DNA of 64,000 nt from Peribacillus simplex. GTDB lineage: Bacteria; Bacillota; Bacilli; Bacillales; DSM-1321. The position numbers and the translations under genes were made by a program. The notes below the pieces were generated by a model. It saw nothing but the letters and a program-made list of their open reading frames with translations. It was not told the DNA's origin and did no database searches. Shown piece by piece: positions 1 through 7,894 of this stretch. The stretch's first letter is position 1; each line of letters starts with the position of its first letter. The stretch lies in NCBI RefSeq assembly GCF_900156045.1, contig NZ_FTMX01000002.1, positions 1 through 64,000 of the forward strand, in the 5' to 3' direction.

Positions 1-255
1 CCTACTGCACAAAATGCTTGGCAAATGGGTGAGCTTGTTGGATACAACCTATATGCAGCATTTGAAGGCAAGAAACTTGAAGAATTTGCACCTGTGAACT
101 CAGGTACACTTGCGAGCCTTGGCCGTAAGGACGCGGTGGCAACCGTTGGGGCCAATAACACTTCCCTTAAAGGCCTGCCGGCTACATTGATGAAAGAAGC
201 AAGTAATGTTCGCTATCTATCACACATCAAGGCCCTATTCAGCCTAGCTTATTAA
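1..255 (+). CDS. Type II NADH dehydrogenase (NDH-2), C-terminal part
   Basis: Only the last 84 codons are in the window; the reading frame is open from base 1. The first residues read PTAQNAWQMG. PTAQ(N/H)A is the conserved segment near the C-terminus of type II NADH:quinone oxidoreductases (Ndh/YumB/YjlD family). It is followed by a typical tail (VNSGTLASLGRKDAVA, then an amphipathic end that helps membrane attachment). The family is a single-subunit, FAD-binding peripheral membrane protein that passes electrons from NADH to menaquinone without pumping protons. The two Rossmann domains lie outside the window, so the paralog cannot be named. A bidirectional hairpin follows at 286-314. Confidence 0.8.
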   Translation, partial: PTAQNAWQMGELVGYNLYAAFEGKKLEEFAPVNSGTLASLGRKDAVATVGANNTSLKGLPATLMKEASNVRYLSHIKALFSLAY

Positions 256-285
256 TTTTTAGATATAGCACTCATTGAATTTAAA

Positions 286-314
286 AGGACCATTCATCAT
301 TGATGAATGGTCCT
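286..314. terminator. Bidirectional intrinsic terminator
   Basis: A perfect 14-bp inverted repeat (AGGACCATTCATCA / TGATGAATGGTCCT) lies between the converging NADH dehydrogenase and chbG-like genes. On the minus strand the stem is followed by TTTTAAATTC. On the plus strand the T-tract is weak (CTCTTG). It most likely ends the chb-like operon and probably the NADH dehydrogenase gene too. Confidence 0.75.
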
Positions 315-332
315 CTCTTGTAATTAAAGAAA

Positions 333-1064
333 TCAAATCTTAACTTGGTTAATGCTGTATCTAAGGGAAAATCCCTCAGGTAATTTTGCATTAGTCAAAA
401 TCCGGGTTTCTTTCAAGCGTTTATCATTATAAGAGGAGACTTCCATTAATTCTTCATCCATATAAGCAGGATGGGTCATGATCTCCACGCTTGCCCCATC
501 CGTTACCCTCCCCTTCAAGTTTTGAAAATAATCTTCAACCACCATATCTCCATAAAAATCATCCAGGAATACATCTGTAACGGTTTGAATCCCAGCCAGG
601 TGCCTTCCGGCATTTCGCACTGGCAATCTGTATTTATCAGACAGCTTTTTTATTACAGGTAGAAATGCTGTGATCCCGTGTACATGATGATGGCTGTCAA
701 AATGAGTCGGAAATAGACCAAATTCCAAGAATCTTTCGATTTGTGCTGACCACTCCCTCTCCAATTCCCTCAAGGAAATACCAGCAGGGTCCCCATATAT
801 CACCCCTTGCTTTTTAAAAAAACCAGATTCGTCAACTAAACTCGGAACATCATTCAATAAAGGTTTACCCCATGTCAGCACTAAGTGTATACCTACCTTC
901 AATGAAGGTGTCTTCTTTGCGATTTCAATTGCATGCTCCGTTGCTTTAGCATTCATCATGATCGTTGCCGAATTGACAATTCCATATTTGTGGCTATCCA
1001 AAATCCCATAATTCACCGCTTTAGTTAACCCGAAATCATCTGCATTTACAAGGACTTCAATCAT
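333..1064 (-). CDS. chbG: YdjC/ChbG family carbohydrate deacetylase
   Basis: A 243-residue protein of the YdjC/ChbG family, which removes an N-acetyl group from chitooligosaccharides such as diacetylchitobiose (or its 6-phosphate). The metal-site motifs are visible: NADDFG at residues 7-12, His60 in VGIHL, and the histidine cluster HFDSHHHVH at 121-129, plus a later THPAY segment. It is the last gene of the operon, and its ATG overlaps the stop codon of the GH4 gene by 4 bases, which suggests translational coupling. In Enterobacteria chbG also closes the chb operon and makes the mono-deacetylated inducer/substrate. That parallel is the reason for the symbol; the substrate is inferred. Confidence 0.8.
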   Translation of the reverse strand: MIEVLVNADDFGLTKAVNYGILDSHKYGIVNSATIMMNAKATEHAIEIAKKTPSLKVGIHLVLTWGKPLLNDVPSLVDESGFFKKQGVIYGDPAGISLRELEREWSAQIERFLEFGLFPTHFDSHHHVHGITAFLPVIKKLSDKYRLPVRNAGRHLAGIQTVTDVFLDDFYGDMVVEDYFQNLKGRVTDGASVEIMTHPAYMDEELMEVSSYNDKRLKETRILTNAKLPEGFSLRYSINQVKI

Positions 1065-2404
1065 GATAAATTATCCTGCAACTCCTTTTTTTCAAAAAAC
1101 TGCGGCAAATAATCTTTATGCGCCTCTAGCATTTCGTCTAAGATAAGTTTTGCAACCCGATCACTTGGAACGAGTGGATTGATCGTCATGGCAAGCAGCG
1201 CAGTATCATAGTCCCCTGTAATTGCAGCTTCGATGGCTACCCTTTCAAAGGATTTGATTTGCTGAATTAAACCGCGGACTGCGACAGGAAGCTCACCTAC
1301 ATTGATTGGCTTAGGACCATCCTTAGTTATCACACAACTGGTTTCAATCGCCGAGCCATAGGGGATGCCTTCAATCGCACCGTGGTTTACGGTATTTACC
1401 GCTTGAATATCTCGCTTATCTGTATGCATCGAGCAAATCAACCGCACAGCAGCATCACTGTAGTACGCACCTCCGCGCTCTTCAAGCTGCGGCGGCTTGA
1501 TAGCCAGATCCTTGTCTTTGTATAGCTCGAATAAACCTGTTTCAAGTCTTTGAACGACCTCTGCACGCGTTTCCCCTTTTTCTGCATCCTCCAACTCTTG
1601 GGCTAGCACATCTCCCGTTTTATAATAGTAGTTGTGGTATGGACACGGAAACAGGTTTAACGCTCTTAGAAATTCCGGTTCCCAGCCCATTGCATGGATA
1701 TTCTTCATCGTTACAGCTTTAGATGGATCTGTAATCAAATGGATGATTTGATCTTTGACACTCTCGCCATCAACGAATACATCCAAGCCGTAAACCATAT
1801 GGTTCAAGCCAGCAAAGTCGATCCGGACTCTTGATGGCTCTACATCCATTAAATCCGCAACACCTCGTTCCATACCAATCGGCACATTGCAAAGGCCGAT
1901 GATTTTGGAAATATTACTGTGACGCAGAACTGCTTCCGTTACCATTCCTGCAGGATTCGTGAAGTTAATCAGCCATGCTTCCGGACATAATTCCTCCATT
2001 TCATGAGCAATATCCAGAATGACGGGAATCGTTCTAAAAGCCTTGAAAAGCCCGCCTGGTCCGTTCGTCTCCTGTCCGATCACTCCGTGTTTCAATGGTA
2101 TCTTTTCATCAAGTGCCCTTGCTGCGAGCTGGCCAACCCGCAGCTGGGTTGTTACATAATCAGCGCCTTTAAGCGCTTTCTTTCTGTCTAGCGTGAGATG
2201 GACTTCAATATTCACACCAGCCTTTTCAATCATCCTTTTTGCCAAATTCCCGACAATTTCTAGCTTTTCCTTTCCCGCATCAATGTCCACAAGCCAAATT
2301 TCACTCACAGGAAGTTTTTCATGATATTTGATGAAGCCTTCGATCAGTTCAGGCGTATAGCTCGAACCTCCGCCAATCGTGACAATCTTCAACCCCTTGC
2401 TCAT
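1061..2404 (-). CDS. chbF: GH4 6-phospho-beta-glucosidase / phospho-chitobiase
   Basis: A 447-residue glycoside hydrolase family 4 enzyme. The N-terminal NAD-binding loop GGGSSYTPE is at residues 11-19. The NFTNPAG segment and the LCNVP (metal-binding Cys) and GLNHM (His) motifs follow in the right order. GH4 enzymes cleave phosphorylated disaccharides in the cytoplasm by a redox mechanism that needs NAD+ and Mn2+. Close relatives are CelF/ChbF and LicH. Next to the IIB-IIC-IIA genes it would split the 6-phospho-disaccharide made during uptake. It overlaps chbA (upstream) and chbG (downstream) by 4 bases each. Specificity for chitobiose rather than cellobiose is inferred from chbG. Confidence 0.85.
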   Translation of the reverse strand: MSKGLKIVTIGGGSSYTPELIEGFIKYHEKLPVSEIWLVDIDAGKEKLEIVGNLAKRMIEKAGVNIEVHLTLDRKKALKGADYVTTQLRVGQLAARALDEKIPLKHGVIGQETNGPGGLFKAFRTIPVILDIAHEMEELCPEAWLINFTNPAGMVTEAVLRHSNISKIIGLCNVPIGMERGVADLMDVEPSRVRIDFAGLNHMVYGLDVFVDGESVKDQIIHLITDPSKAVTMKNIHAMGWEPEFLRALNLFPCPYHNYYYKTGDVLAQELEDAEKGETRAEVVQRLETGLFELYKDKDLAIKPPQLEERGGAYYSDAAVRLICSMHTDKRDIQAVNTVNHGAIEGIPYGSAIETSCVITKDGPKPINVGELPVAVRGLIQQIKSFERVAIEAAITGDYDTALLAMTINPLVPSDRVAKLILDEMLEAHKDYLPQFFEKKELQDNLS

Positions 2405-2754
2405 TCAGCAGTCCTCTCCTTCACAGCATCTGCATGTAAGAATTCTTCGCGTAGATCAATCATTTCAATTGCAAGATCCTTTATAGTCATCGCTGTCATT
2501 AAATGATCTTGTGCATGCACCAGGATAATGGGAAGATCAAATTGGTCCCCGCCCGCCTCAGCATGGATTAATTGGGTTTGGTATTTATGGGCTTGCAGTA
2601 ATTCCGTTTCAGCCTCGGCTATTTTCACGCGAGCAGCATCAAAATTCCTTTTCTTTGCTTCCTGCATCGCTTCCATTGCAAAGCTTCTCGCATTCCCGCT
2701 ATATAAAATCAATTGAAAGGATAGTTGGTATAATTCTTCTTTTTCCATTTTCAT
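2401..2754 (-). CDS. chbA: PTS lactose/cellobiose-type IIA component
   Basis: A 117-residue IIA protein of the lactose/chitobiose PTS family. It passes the phosphate from HPr to IIB. The phosphorylated His80 sits in LVHAQDHLM with the conserved Asp83 (HAQD), as in ChbA. AHKYQTQLIH precedes it. The product is all-helical and probably trimeric. The start is uncertain: GTG at 2757 and ATG at 2754 are adjacent, with only a weak purine stretch upstream, so ATG was chosen. The gene lies 10 bases after the IIC stop, and its stop overlaps the GH4 start, so it is an internal gene of the operon. Confidence 0.85.
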   Translation of the reverse strand: MKMEKEELYQLSFQLILYSGNARSFAMEAMQEAKKRNFDAARVKIAEAETELLQAHKYQTQLIHAEAGGDQFDLPIILVHAQDHLMTAMTIKDLAIEMIDLREEFLHADAVKERTAE

Positions 2755-2764
2755 CACTACTTTC

Positions 2765-4114
2765 TTAAACGCTTAGCGTTTCTGAATCTTTTGTAAGCTC
2801 TGTTTTATTTTTGGTGTCTATCTTCACTTGAGCATAAACGAATGGTAAATAAATCGCTGTTGAAATGACTAAGTTGATTGCAGCCAGGACCGCTCCGGAC
2901 ATATGCCCGCCAGTGGCCAGGAATCCACCCACGATGGGAGGGGTAACCCAAGGAATCTTAGCGACGATCGGGAAAACCATTCCGCTGCTTACCGCGATAT
3001 AAGAGATCACCGTTGTAATTACCGGGCCGAGAACAAATGGGATGAACCACATTGGATTCAGAACGATAGGCAATCCGAAAAGAATGGGTTCGTTAATCTG
3101 GAACACTCCTGGTGCCCCTCCGAGTGCAATCATCTGTTTATAGCGTTTCCGACCGGCAATGATCATTGCAATGATCAGGCCCAATGTTGCACCAGATCCG
3201 CCTAAATAAACAAATGCATCCAAGAAAGAACCCGCCAATACCCCGTATTGATCCATGTCTTTGACGCCTTTTGCATATAAATCGATATTTTTCACTCCTG
3301 AACTTTCAAAAAGCGGTGTCGTTATCCCGCCGAGGATATTCGGTCCATGCAAACCGATCATCCATAATAAATGAACAAGAAATACTAGTAAAATAGCGAA
3401 TGGCAATGAATCTACTGCACTTTGCAATGGAGATACAATCACTTTACTAAGCCAGTCATTCAGTACCTGCCCATCCGTAACTTTACGGAATAGCAGTCCG
3501 AATACACCAGCGATAAAGATCGTCGCCATACCCGGCACTAACTTTGCAAATGAACGTGCTACCGCTGGGGGTACTCCGTCAGGCAGCTTGATGACTAAAT
3601 ATTTCACTCGTGAAAGTCTCACAAAGATTTCAGTGGCAATTAAGGCAACGACAATTCCTGTAAATAAGGCTGTAGCATTAAAATAGTTAACGCTTACAAA
3701 ACCCCACGCCCCACCTGTTACATCCTTATCATCGATGGTTAAAGTGACATTTCCGATTTGAGGCAATAATAAGAAGAAACAGGCGGCTGAAACCAGCATC
3801 GCTTCAAAACCATCGTCACCGTATGATCGTGCTAATTTATAAGAGATGCCGAATACAGCGAATACCGTCATGAATGCAAAGGTTCCAAACCAAATATCAC
3901 CACCCAGCGTATTCCATGCAGGACCGAAGATGGCCTCCATAATTCTTCCGTAAGGCTTGATGACTTGCCCGAGATTATTAAACAGGACGGCGAATGATCC
4001 AATCATTGTAATCGCTATCATTCCAATCAATGCGTCACGAATTGCAAGCAAATGCCGGTTATTTCCTACCTTTACCGCCCCAGGCATAATATACTTATCA
4101 ATAAAAGTCATCAT
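2765..4114 (-). CDS. chbC: PTS cellobiose/chitobiose-type IIC permease
   Basis: A 449-residue integral membrane IIC of the lactose/cellobiose class with many hydrophobic helices and a short charged C-terminal tail. It carries the disaccharide across the membrane while IIB phosphorylates it. Typical segments are the long N-terminal amphipathic stretch (FIDKYIMPGAVKVGNNRHL) and the NEPILFGLPIVLNP motif near residue 340, which in this family lies at the sugar site. It starts 4 bases after the IIB stop, and an AGGAG-type ribosome site overlaps the end of the IIB gene. Substrate (chitobiose, cellobiose or another beta-diglucoside) cannot be read from the sequence alone. Confidence 0.87.
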   Translation of the reverse strand: MMTFIDKYIMPGAVKVGNNRHLLAIRDALIGMIAITMIGSFAVLFNNLGQVIKPYGRIMEAIFGPAWNTLGGDIWFGTFAFMTVFAVFGISYKLARSYGDDGFEAMLVSAACFFLLLPQIGNVTLTIDDKDVTGGAWGFVSVNYFNATALFTGIVVALIATEIFVRLSRVKYLVIKLPDGVPPAVARSFAKLVPGMATIFIAGVFGLLFRKVTDGQVLNDWLSKVIVSPLQSAVDSLPFAILLVFLVHLLWMIGLHGPNILGGITTPLFESSGVKNIDLYAKGVKDMDQYGVLAGSFLDAFVYLGGSGATLGLIIAMIIAGRKRYKQMIALGGAPGVFQINEPILFGLPIVLNPMWFIPFVLGPVITTVISYIAVSSGMVFPIVAKIPWVTPPIVGGFLATGGHMSGAVLAAINLVISTAIYLPFVYAQVKIDTKNKTELTKDSETLSV

Positions 4115-4118
4115 ATCC

Positions 4119-4427
4119 TTATTCTCCTTTTATTAAAGTAGTGGCTTGTTTCAGTACTTCTTCACCATTACATAGTCCATAGAACATTGGATTGATGGTT
4201 GCGACTGGAATACCCTTTTCTTTCCCCGCTTCCTGTAACTTGGAAAGAAGATATCTAACCTGCGGACCTAATAAAATCACATCGGCCTTATCTATTTCAT
4301 TGTTCACTTCTGTAGAACCCACAGCCCATATACGACATTCGATCCCTTGTTTTTTAGCGCTTTCCTCCATCTTGGTAACTAATAAACTAGTAGACATTCC
4401 CGCAGAACAACATAATAAGATATTCAT
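4119..4427 (-). CDS. chbB: PTS cellobiose-type IIB component
   Basis: A 102-residue IIB protein, the first gene of the operon. The phosphocysteine is Cys7 in CCSAGMSTS, the P-loop-like motif of this family. The rest has the expected alternating beta/alpha pattern ([11 protein letters not shown] in the middle). It receives phosphate from IIA and phosphorylates the sugar held by IIC. The start is well supported by a GGGGG ribosome site about 9 bases upstream. Gene order IIB-IIC-IIA-GH4-deacetylase matches the enterobacterial chb operon except that the araC-type regulator gene is missing and a divergent GntR gene is present instead. Confidence 0.88.
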   Translation of the reverse strand: MNILLCCSAGMSTSLLVTKMEESAKKQGIECRIWAVGSTEVNNEIDKADVILLGPQVRYLLSKLQEAGKEKGIPVATINPMFYGLCNGEEVLKQATTLIKGE

Positions 4428-4571
4428 TGAAATTACCCCCCTTTTAATGATTGATTATTCAGTATTTTTAAGTAAGACTAAACCGCATTTTTGTAATAAT
4501 CGATGTTGCTTTGTCTTATCACTTCCCTTTGAAAGGCTATATGAAATGGGCATTATTACCCTATACATACA

Positions 4572-4584
4572 TTGTAGTTACAAA
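4572..4584. promoter_or_regulatory. Candidate GntR operator 1
   Basis: TTGTAGTTACAAA, an imperfect inverted repeat, lies in the divergent region between the IIB gene and the GntR regulator. It matches the second site at 4612-4625 read on the other strand (TTTGTAGTAACAAA). Two copies about 40 bp apart next to a UTRA-type GntR gene suggest autoregulation and control of the PTS operon. The assignment is inference from position and symmetry. Confidence 0.45.
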
Positions 4585-4611
4585 TCAAGAAAATATCAAC
4601 ACAATTTTTAA

Positions 4612-4625
4612 TTTGTTACTACAAA
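4612..4625. promoter_or_regulatory. Candidate GntR operator 2
   Basis: TTTGTTACTACAAA is the second copy of the inverted repeat in the divergent intergenic region. It lies just upstream of the proposed promoter of the GntR gene, where a bound repressor could affect both directions. See the site at 4572-4584. Confidence 0.45.
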
Positions 4626-4646
4626 TTTTCGATTTAAAGTTGATTA

Positions 4647-4675
4647 TTGAACTTATCCGAGATAATCTATATGTA
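4647..4675 (+). promoter_or_regulatory. Possible sigma-A promoter of the GntR gene
   Basis: TTGAAC (4647-4652), a 17-base spacer and TATGTA (4670-4675) lie about 30 bases before the chosen GTG start. The -10 match is moderate. The TTG inside the -35 box opens a longer in-frame reading, but it lacks a ribosome site and is better read as promoter. Confidence 0.35.
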
Positions 4676-4706
4676 TAGATTGGGAATGAACATAGGAGGA
4701 ATCACT

Positions 4707-5432
4707 GTGGAGACCATGAATAAAGAAGCGGCATTGCATTCCATAGTCAAGGAATCGATTATCGATCTCATAAAAAATGGCGAATATCAACCAAATACAA
4801 AATTACCGACTGAGGCTGAATTTTGTAAAATATACGGAGTAAGCAGGACAACAGTTCGTACGGCCTTACAGCAATTGAACGTCGAAGGCTACATCTACCG
4901 TGTCCAAGGCAAAGGGACTTTCGTTGCGGAGAATAAAGTGAAGCAATTTCTTTCAAGCACGGTTGAAAAATTCTCTGAGCAAGTCACGATGCAAGGTAAA
5001 AACCCTTCTACAAAGGTCATTAGCTTAAAGGTGATTGAAGCAAACGCTACCCTTGCCAAGCTTTTCAAACAAAATATTGGAGACCCCGTAAACAAACTGG
5101 AACGGATACGTTACGTAAACGACATCCCCCTTCAATATGAAATTGCCTTTCTCCCTTGGTATAAAACACCCGGGCTTAATATCGAAGCCTGCGAAAAATC
5201 ACTCTTTAAAGTACTTGAAACACAATTCAATTTAAAAGTAAAAAAAACCGTCGAACACTTGGAGTTTTCACTTGCCGACGATTCCATTTCTGATAAATTG
5301 GATGTACCGAGCGGCTCACCTTGTTTTTCATTAGAAACTTACACATATGAGAATGATGGATCGGTCATTGAATTCTCTAAAACTCTCTTTAGAGGCGATC
5401 GTGCACACTTTGTCATCGAGCGGAACTATTGA
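4707..5432 (+). CDS. GntR family regulator with UTRA domain
   Basis: A 241-residue transcription regulator of the HutC/UTRA branch. Residues about 10-75 form the winged helix-turn-helix (LPTEAEFCKIYGVSRTTVR is the recognition part), followed by GKGTFVAE. Residues about 95-240 form the UTRA effector domain, which in this family binds sugar phosphates or similar metabolites. The GTG at 4707 is chosen because AGGAGGA ends 6 bases upstream. An ATG three codons later is 15 bases from that site. It is transcribed away from the PTS operon and most likely represses it until a phospho-disaccharide binds. It replaces the AraC-type ChbR of enterobacterial chb operons. Confidence 0.85.
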   Translation: METMNKEAALHSIVKESIIDLIKNGEYQPNTKLPTEAEFCKIYGVSRTTVRTALQQLNVEGYIYRVQGKGTFVAENKVKQFLSSTVEKFSEQVTMQGKNPSTKVISLKVIEANATLAKLFKQNIGDPVNKLERIRYVNDIPLQYEIAFLPWYKTPGLNIEACEKSLFKVLETQFNLKVKKTVEHLEFSLADDSISDKLDVPSGSPCFSLETYTYENDGSVIEFSKTLFRGDRAHFVIERNY

Positions 5433-5446
5433 TTATAAATATATAA

Positions 5447-5488
5447 AAGAAGACGGATGCCTTATTAATTAAGGCATCCGTCTTCTTT
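5447..5488 (+). terminator. Intrinsic terminator after the GntR gene
   Basis: AAGAAGACGGATGCCTTA pairs with TAAGGCATCCGTCTTCTT across a very short loop, giving an 18-bp stem that begins 14 bases after the GntR stop. Only a short T-rich tail (TTTC) follows, but the stem is very stable. Confidence 0.75.
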
Positions 5489-5566
5489 CAATATACTTTT
5501 TATACGGCAAATTGATTCTAATTCGGAACTCTCACACCGAATCATGATTTTTAAAAGGAGACATTT

Positions 5567-5692
5567 TTTACTGATGGAAACTCTCACAAGATTGAAGTAA
5601 TTTGCGATACTCCTGACGACAAGACTCCGCTGGATGCTTGCTTTGATGAGGCTCTGCAGACAGTCGGCGGAAAGGGAGAGAATTTCCTTTAA
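5567..5692 (+). pseudogene. Small ORF remnant without a start codon
   Basis: An open frame of about 41 codons ending at TAA 5690-5692 reads TDGNSHKIEVICDTPDDK, then PLDACFDEALQTVGGKGENFL. The acidic, protein-like composition suggests real coding sequence. AAAAGGAG (5553-5560) lies 6 bases before codon 5567, exactly where a start codon should be, but that codon is TTT. The in-frame stop upstream is at 5552. An ATG at 5544 (MIFKRRHF) would join the frame only if the T-run at 5564-5569 had one more base. A terminator follows at 5707. It is either a gene that lost its start, a homopolymer frameshift, or a sequencing error. The family is not recognised. Apart from this and two terminators the gap 5433-5783 holds nothing clear. 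Confidence 0.4.
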
Positions 5693-5706
5693 TGGCTTCA
5701 CTCATT

Positions 5707-5747
5707 GCAAGCAAGCACCAATGATTGCTTGCTTCGGTGTTTTTTTA
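5707..5747 (+). terminator. Intrinsic terminator after the startless ORF
   Basis: AAGCAAGC and GCTTGCTT form a stem around a 10-base loop, followed by CGGTG and then seven T residues on the plus strand. Its position 15 bases after the TAA at 5692 supports a plus-strand transcription unit here. Confidence 0.65.
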
Positions 5748-5783
5748 TATTTACTTGATCATCACAAAAAAACGAGTATCCAT

Positions 5784-6413
5784 TCAATTCAACAATTCGT
5801 ATATGACGAATTTCTCAAAAGGATTAGATTCAGTCAAGCCAGGTAACATCACTTCGTTTTTCAGCTCGAAGGCGGTTTGATTTTCGAGGAAAAAAATATA
5901 ATCCTGTGAAGCATAAAAAAATATAAGTTCGATTTGGCGCGGTTCTTTTTCAAAGGAAAGCAAAATGTTATTGATGATTTTCATGAAAATCTGTACAGAG
6001 AACGGATTAAAAAAATAAAAACGATTGTCTTTCGTATCAATATCATATTCTTCTGCCAAGCAACAGCGGAATTCTATATTGCCATTGTTGTTTTTCCTTT
6101 TCTTCATGTAGCCATTCAGATTCTCGATCGCTTCTTTATAGAAATTTTCATTCATCTCCACGCCAACCACGGCTGATTGAAATAAGTGATGGATAAAAAA
6201 ATTCAAGCGTCCTTTACCGCAGCCAAAATCCACAATGCGATCATCTCTTTTCAGAGCATATTTTTTGAATAAATGTTCTAATGCACTGTATGGCGTAGGT
6301 TCGTAGCGGTGATAATGCAAAGAATCATTGAAATTTTTTTGTTCGCCTACCGTCCTGATGTTGAGCATTTCATCATAATTCGTTTCTTCCATTGTTATTT
6401 GCACCTGCTTCAT
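5784..6413 (-). CDS. SAM-dependent class I methyltransferase
   Basis: A 209-residue protein with a Rossmann-type methyltransferase fold. Motif I is VDFGCGKGR at residues 61-69 (SAM binding), the acidic strand-2 end is VGVEMNE near 83-89, and FNPF at about 135-138 occupies the motif IV position. An NPF there resembles N-methyltransferases that act on bases or side-chain amides, but no substrate can be given. It stands alone: the SDR gene upstream has its own terminator and the next gene is on the other strand. The first ATG has a purine-rich site 15 bases upstream; an ATG seven codons later (6392) has AGGTG at better spacing, so the start is uncertain. Confidence 0.7.
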   Translation of the reverse strand: MKQVQITMEETNYDEMLNIRTVGEQKNFNDSLHYHRYEPTPYSALEHLFKKYALKRDDRIVDFGCGKGRLNFFIHHLFQSAVVGVEMNENFYKEAIENLNGYMKKRKNNNGNIEFRCCLAEEYDIDTKDNRFYFFNPFSVQIFMKIINNILLSFEKEPRQIELIFFYASQDYIFFLENQTAFELKNEVMLPGLTESNPFEKFVIYELLN

Positions 6414-6444
6414 GTTTTTAAATATAGGTCTTCCTAACTGAAAA

Positions 6445-6472
6445 CCCCGGATAAGCTTGATCTTATCCAGGG
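6445..6472 (-). terminator. Intrinsic terminator after the SDR gene
   Basis: On the minus strand CCCTGGATAAG pairs with CTTATCCGGGG around a 6-base loop, followed by TTTTC. It lies about 30 bases after the SDR stop codon and separates that gene from the methyltransferase. Confidence 0.75.
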
Positions 6473-6502
6473 TAAGGTTTTGATATAAGAATGTCCAGAC
6501 AA

Positions 6503-7312
6503 TTAATTGGATTTTGCTTTAGTTACATAATCATTAAAATCAGAGATGCTTGGGTTGGATATATAATGACCGCCTTCCACTTGGATCGTCTGACCTGTAA
6601 TGAATTTGGACTCGTCAGAAGCAAGGAATAGAACGGTATAACCTATATCATCCGCATCACCATGATATGGCAATGCATTAAATTTGGCAAAAATATCGAG
6701 TACGGCAGGAGGCATATTATTTTTCGCTGCAGGAGTTAAAATAAGGCCCGGTGCCACTCCATTACAACGAATATGATCTTTACCATACTGTGCAGCGATA
6801 TAACGAGTCAAATTCACTACCCCCGCTTTGGACGCACCATATGCAGATCGTACGGAGTCACCTGTAAATCCAGCCATGGAGGCCGTATTGATTATCGAAC
6901 CCCCTCCCGCTTTAATCATGTGAGGAATCGCAAACCTGCTTCCCAAGAGGACACTTTTTAAATTCACATCCATAAGTCGGTCCCATTCTTCCAAATCTAA
7001 ATTCACGACATCCAGATCTTTATGCAGATTAGTTAAACCCACATTATTAACAAGTACCGTAACCGTTCCATATTGTTCAATTGTAAAGTCGACTGCTGCC
7101 TGGATAGAATCTGCTAGTCCAGCATCCAAGAATACTCCTGCCGCTTCCCCACCTTGTTTTTTAATGTTTTCGGCCGCTTCCTTTGCTCCTGCTTCATTAA
7201 AATCAGCAATCACGACTTTTGCGCCTTCTTTAGCCATTAGTGTGGATATGGATAATCCTATACCTGAAGCTCCACCTGTCACTAATGCTACTTTACCTTG
7301 TACTCTTCCCAT
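6503..7312 (-). CDS. SDR family NAD(P)-dependent oxidoreductase
   Basis: A 269-residue classical short-chain dehydrogenase/reductase. TGGASGIG at residues 12-19 binds the cofactor, NNVG is at 89-92, and the catalytic Ser145, Tyr158 and Lys162 (YGASK) are all in place. Asp37 at the end of strand 2 (VIADF) suggests a preference for NAD(H), as is usual for this position. The substrate is unknown; similar proteins are annotated as hydroxysteroid or glucose dehydrogenases, but that is not evidence of function. The start at 7312 is preferred over an upstream ATG because AGGTGGG lies 5 bases before it. It is transcribed alone. Confidence 0.8.
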   Translation of the reverse strand: MGRVQGKVALVTGGASGIGLSISTLMAKEGAKVVIADFNEAGAKEAAENIKKQGGEAAGVFLDAGLADSIQAAVDFTIEQYGTVTVLVNNVGLTNLHKDLDVVNLDLEEWDRLMDVNLKSVLLGSRFAIPHMIKAGGGSIINTASMAGFTGDSVRSAYGASKAGVVNLTRYIAAQYGKDHIRCNGVAPGLILTPAAKNNMPPAVLDIFAKFNALPYHGDADDIGYTVLFLASDESKFITGQTIQVEGGHYISNPSISDFNDYVTKAKSN

Positions 7313-7490
7313 AATAACCCACCTGCTCTTCAAAATTGAATATTACTGTTATTACTCATGACTAACGGTACAAGAATACAATGTTTATAAAGTTATTACA
7401 AATAATTATACTCTCATTCCATTTTTGTAAAATGGAGATGATTAAAATGTCATGAACCTAATGAAAATCTTGTTTTCAAATCCAAAACAG

Positions 7491-7523
7491 AAAAAAGCTG
7501 AAGCATCAAAAAGAGCTTCAGCT
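7491..7523 (-). terminator. Intrinsic terminator after the OPT/PqqD-like operon
   Basis: AAGCTGAAGC and GCTTCAGCTT form the stem. On the minus strand a run of T follows (CTTTTTTC). It begins a few bases after the stop codon of the PqqD-like gene. The A-run on the other arm makes it potentially bidirectional. Confidence 0.8.
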
Positions 7524-7528
7524 TTTTT

Positions 7529-7894
7529 TCATTTTTCTTCTTCATCATCCCATATGATCCAATCATGAGCCTCAAGAATTTCCAGAAATTTCATCAACCG
7601 CGGTAAGGCTGGCTCTGCTTCCTCACCAAAATGTTCACTCATCGCTTCAGAAATCTGATTTACATTCCTTTGGAACTGCATCTGTTTAATGGCATATGCC
7701 CCAAACTTATCAAGCTTGATTTTACGGACTGATGGCTGTTTAAAGAAACGAATTGTAATTCGTTCCACAAAATTGGTCCTTTGAATGACCAGAAAAGTTG
7801 CTTCCGAAGATTCATGTACCATAGTGACGCGTCTTTCCAAAAGGGGAACCATAGTTAACAGGTTCCTCTTTTTTGATTGGCGTTTACGAAGCAT
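7529..7894 (-). CDS. PqqD-like (RRE-fold) protein
   Basis: A 121-residue protein whose C-terminal half fits the PqqD family: LDKFGAYAIKQM, then a helix with ISEAMSEHFG, then a final helix ending DWIIWDD. PqqD-fold domains are winged-helix peptide-binding modules (RiPP recognition elements) that bind leader peptides for modifying enzymes. No radical-SAM enzyme or precursor peptide is seen nearby. The ATG at 7894 is chosen because it gives a natural N-terminus (MLRKRQSKKR). It overlaps the last codons of the OPT transporter by 11 bases in another frame, so translation is probably coupled. The role may be tied to peptide transport, which is inference. Confidence 0.65.
   Translation of the reverse strand: MLRKRQSKKRNLLTMVPLLERRVTMVHESSEATFLVIQRTNFVERITIRFFKQPSVRKIKLDKFGAYAIKQMQFQRNVNQISEAMSEHFGEEAEPALPRLMKFLEILEAHDWIIWDDEEEK

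Noticed and set aside
4192-4611. 139-codon plus-strand ORF opposite the IIB gene
   Set aside because: Antisense to a well supported PTS gene and the operator region.
5465-5701. 78-codon minus-strand ORF
   Set aside because: Antisense to the protein-like plus-strand frame and its ribosome site; no recognisable start or family.
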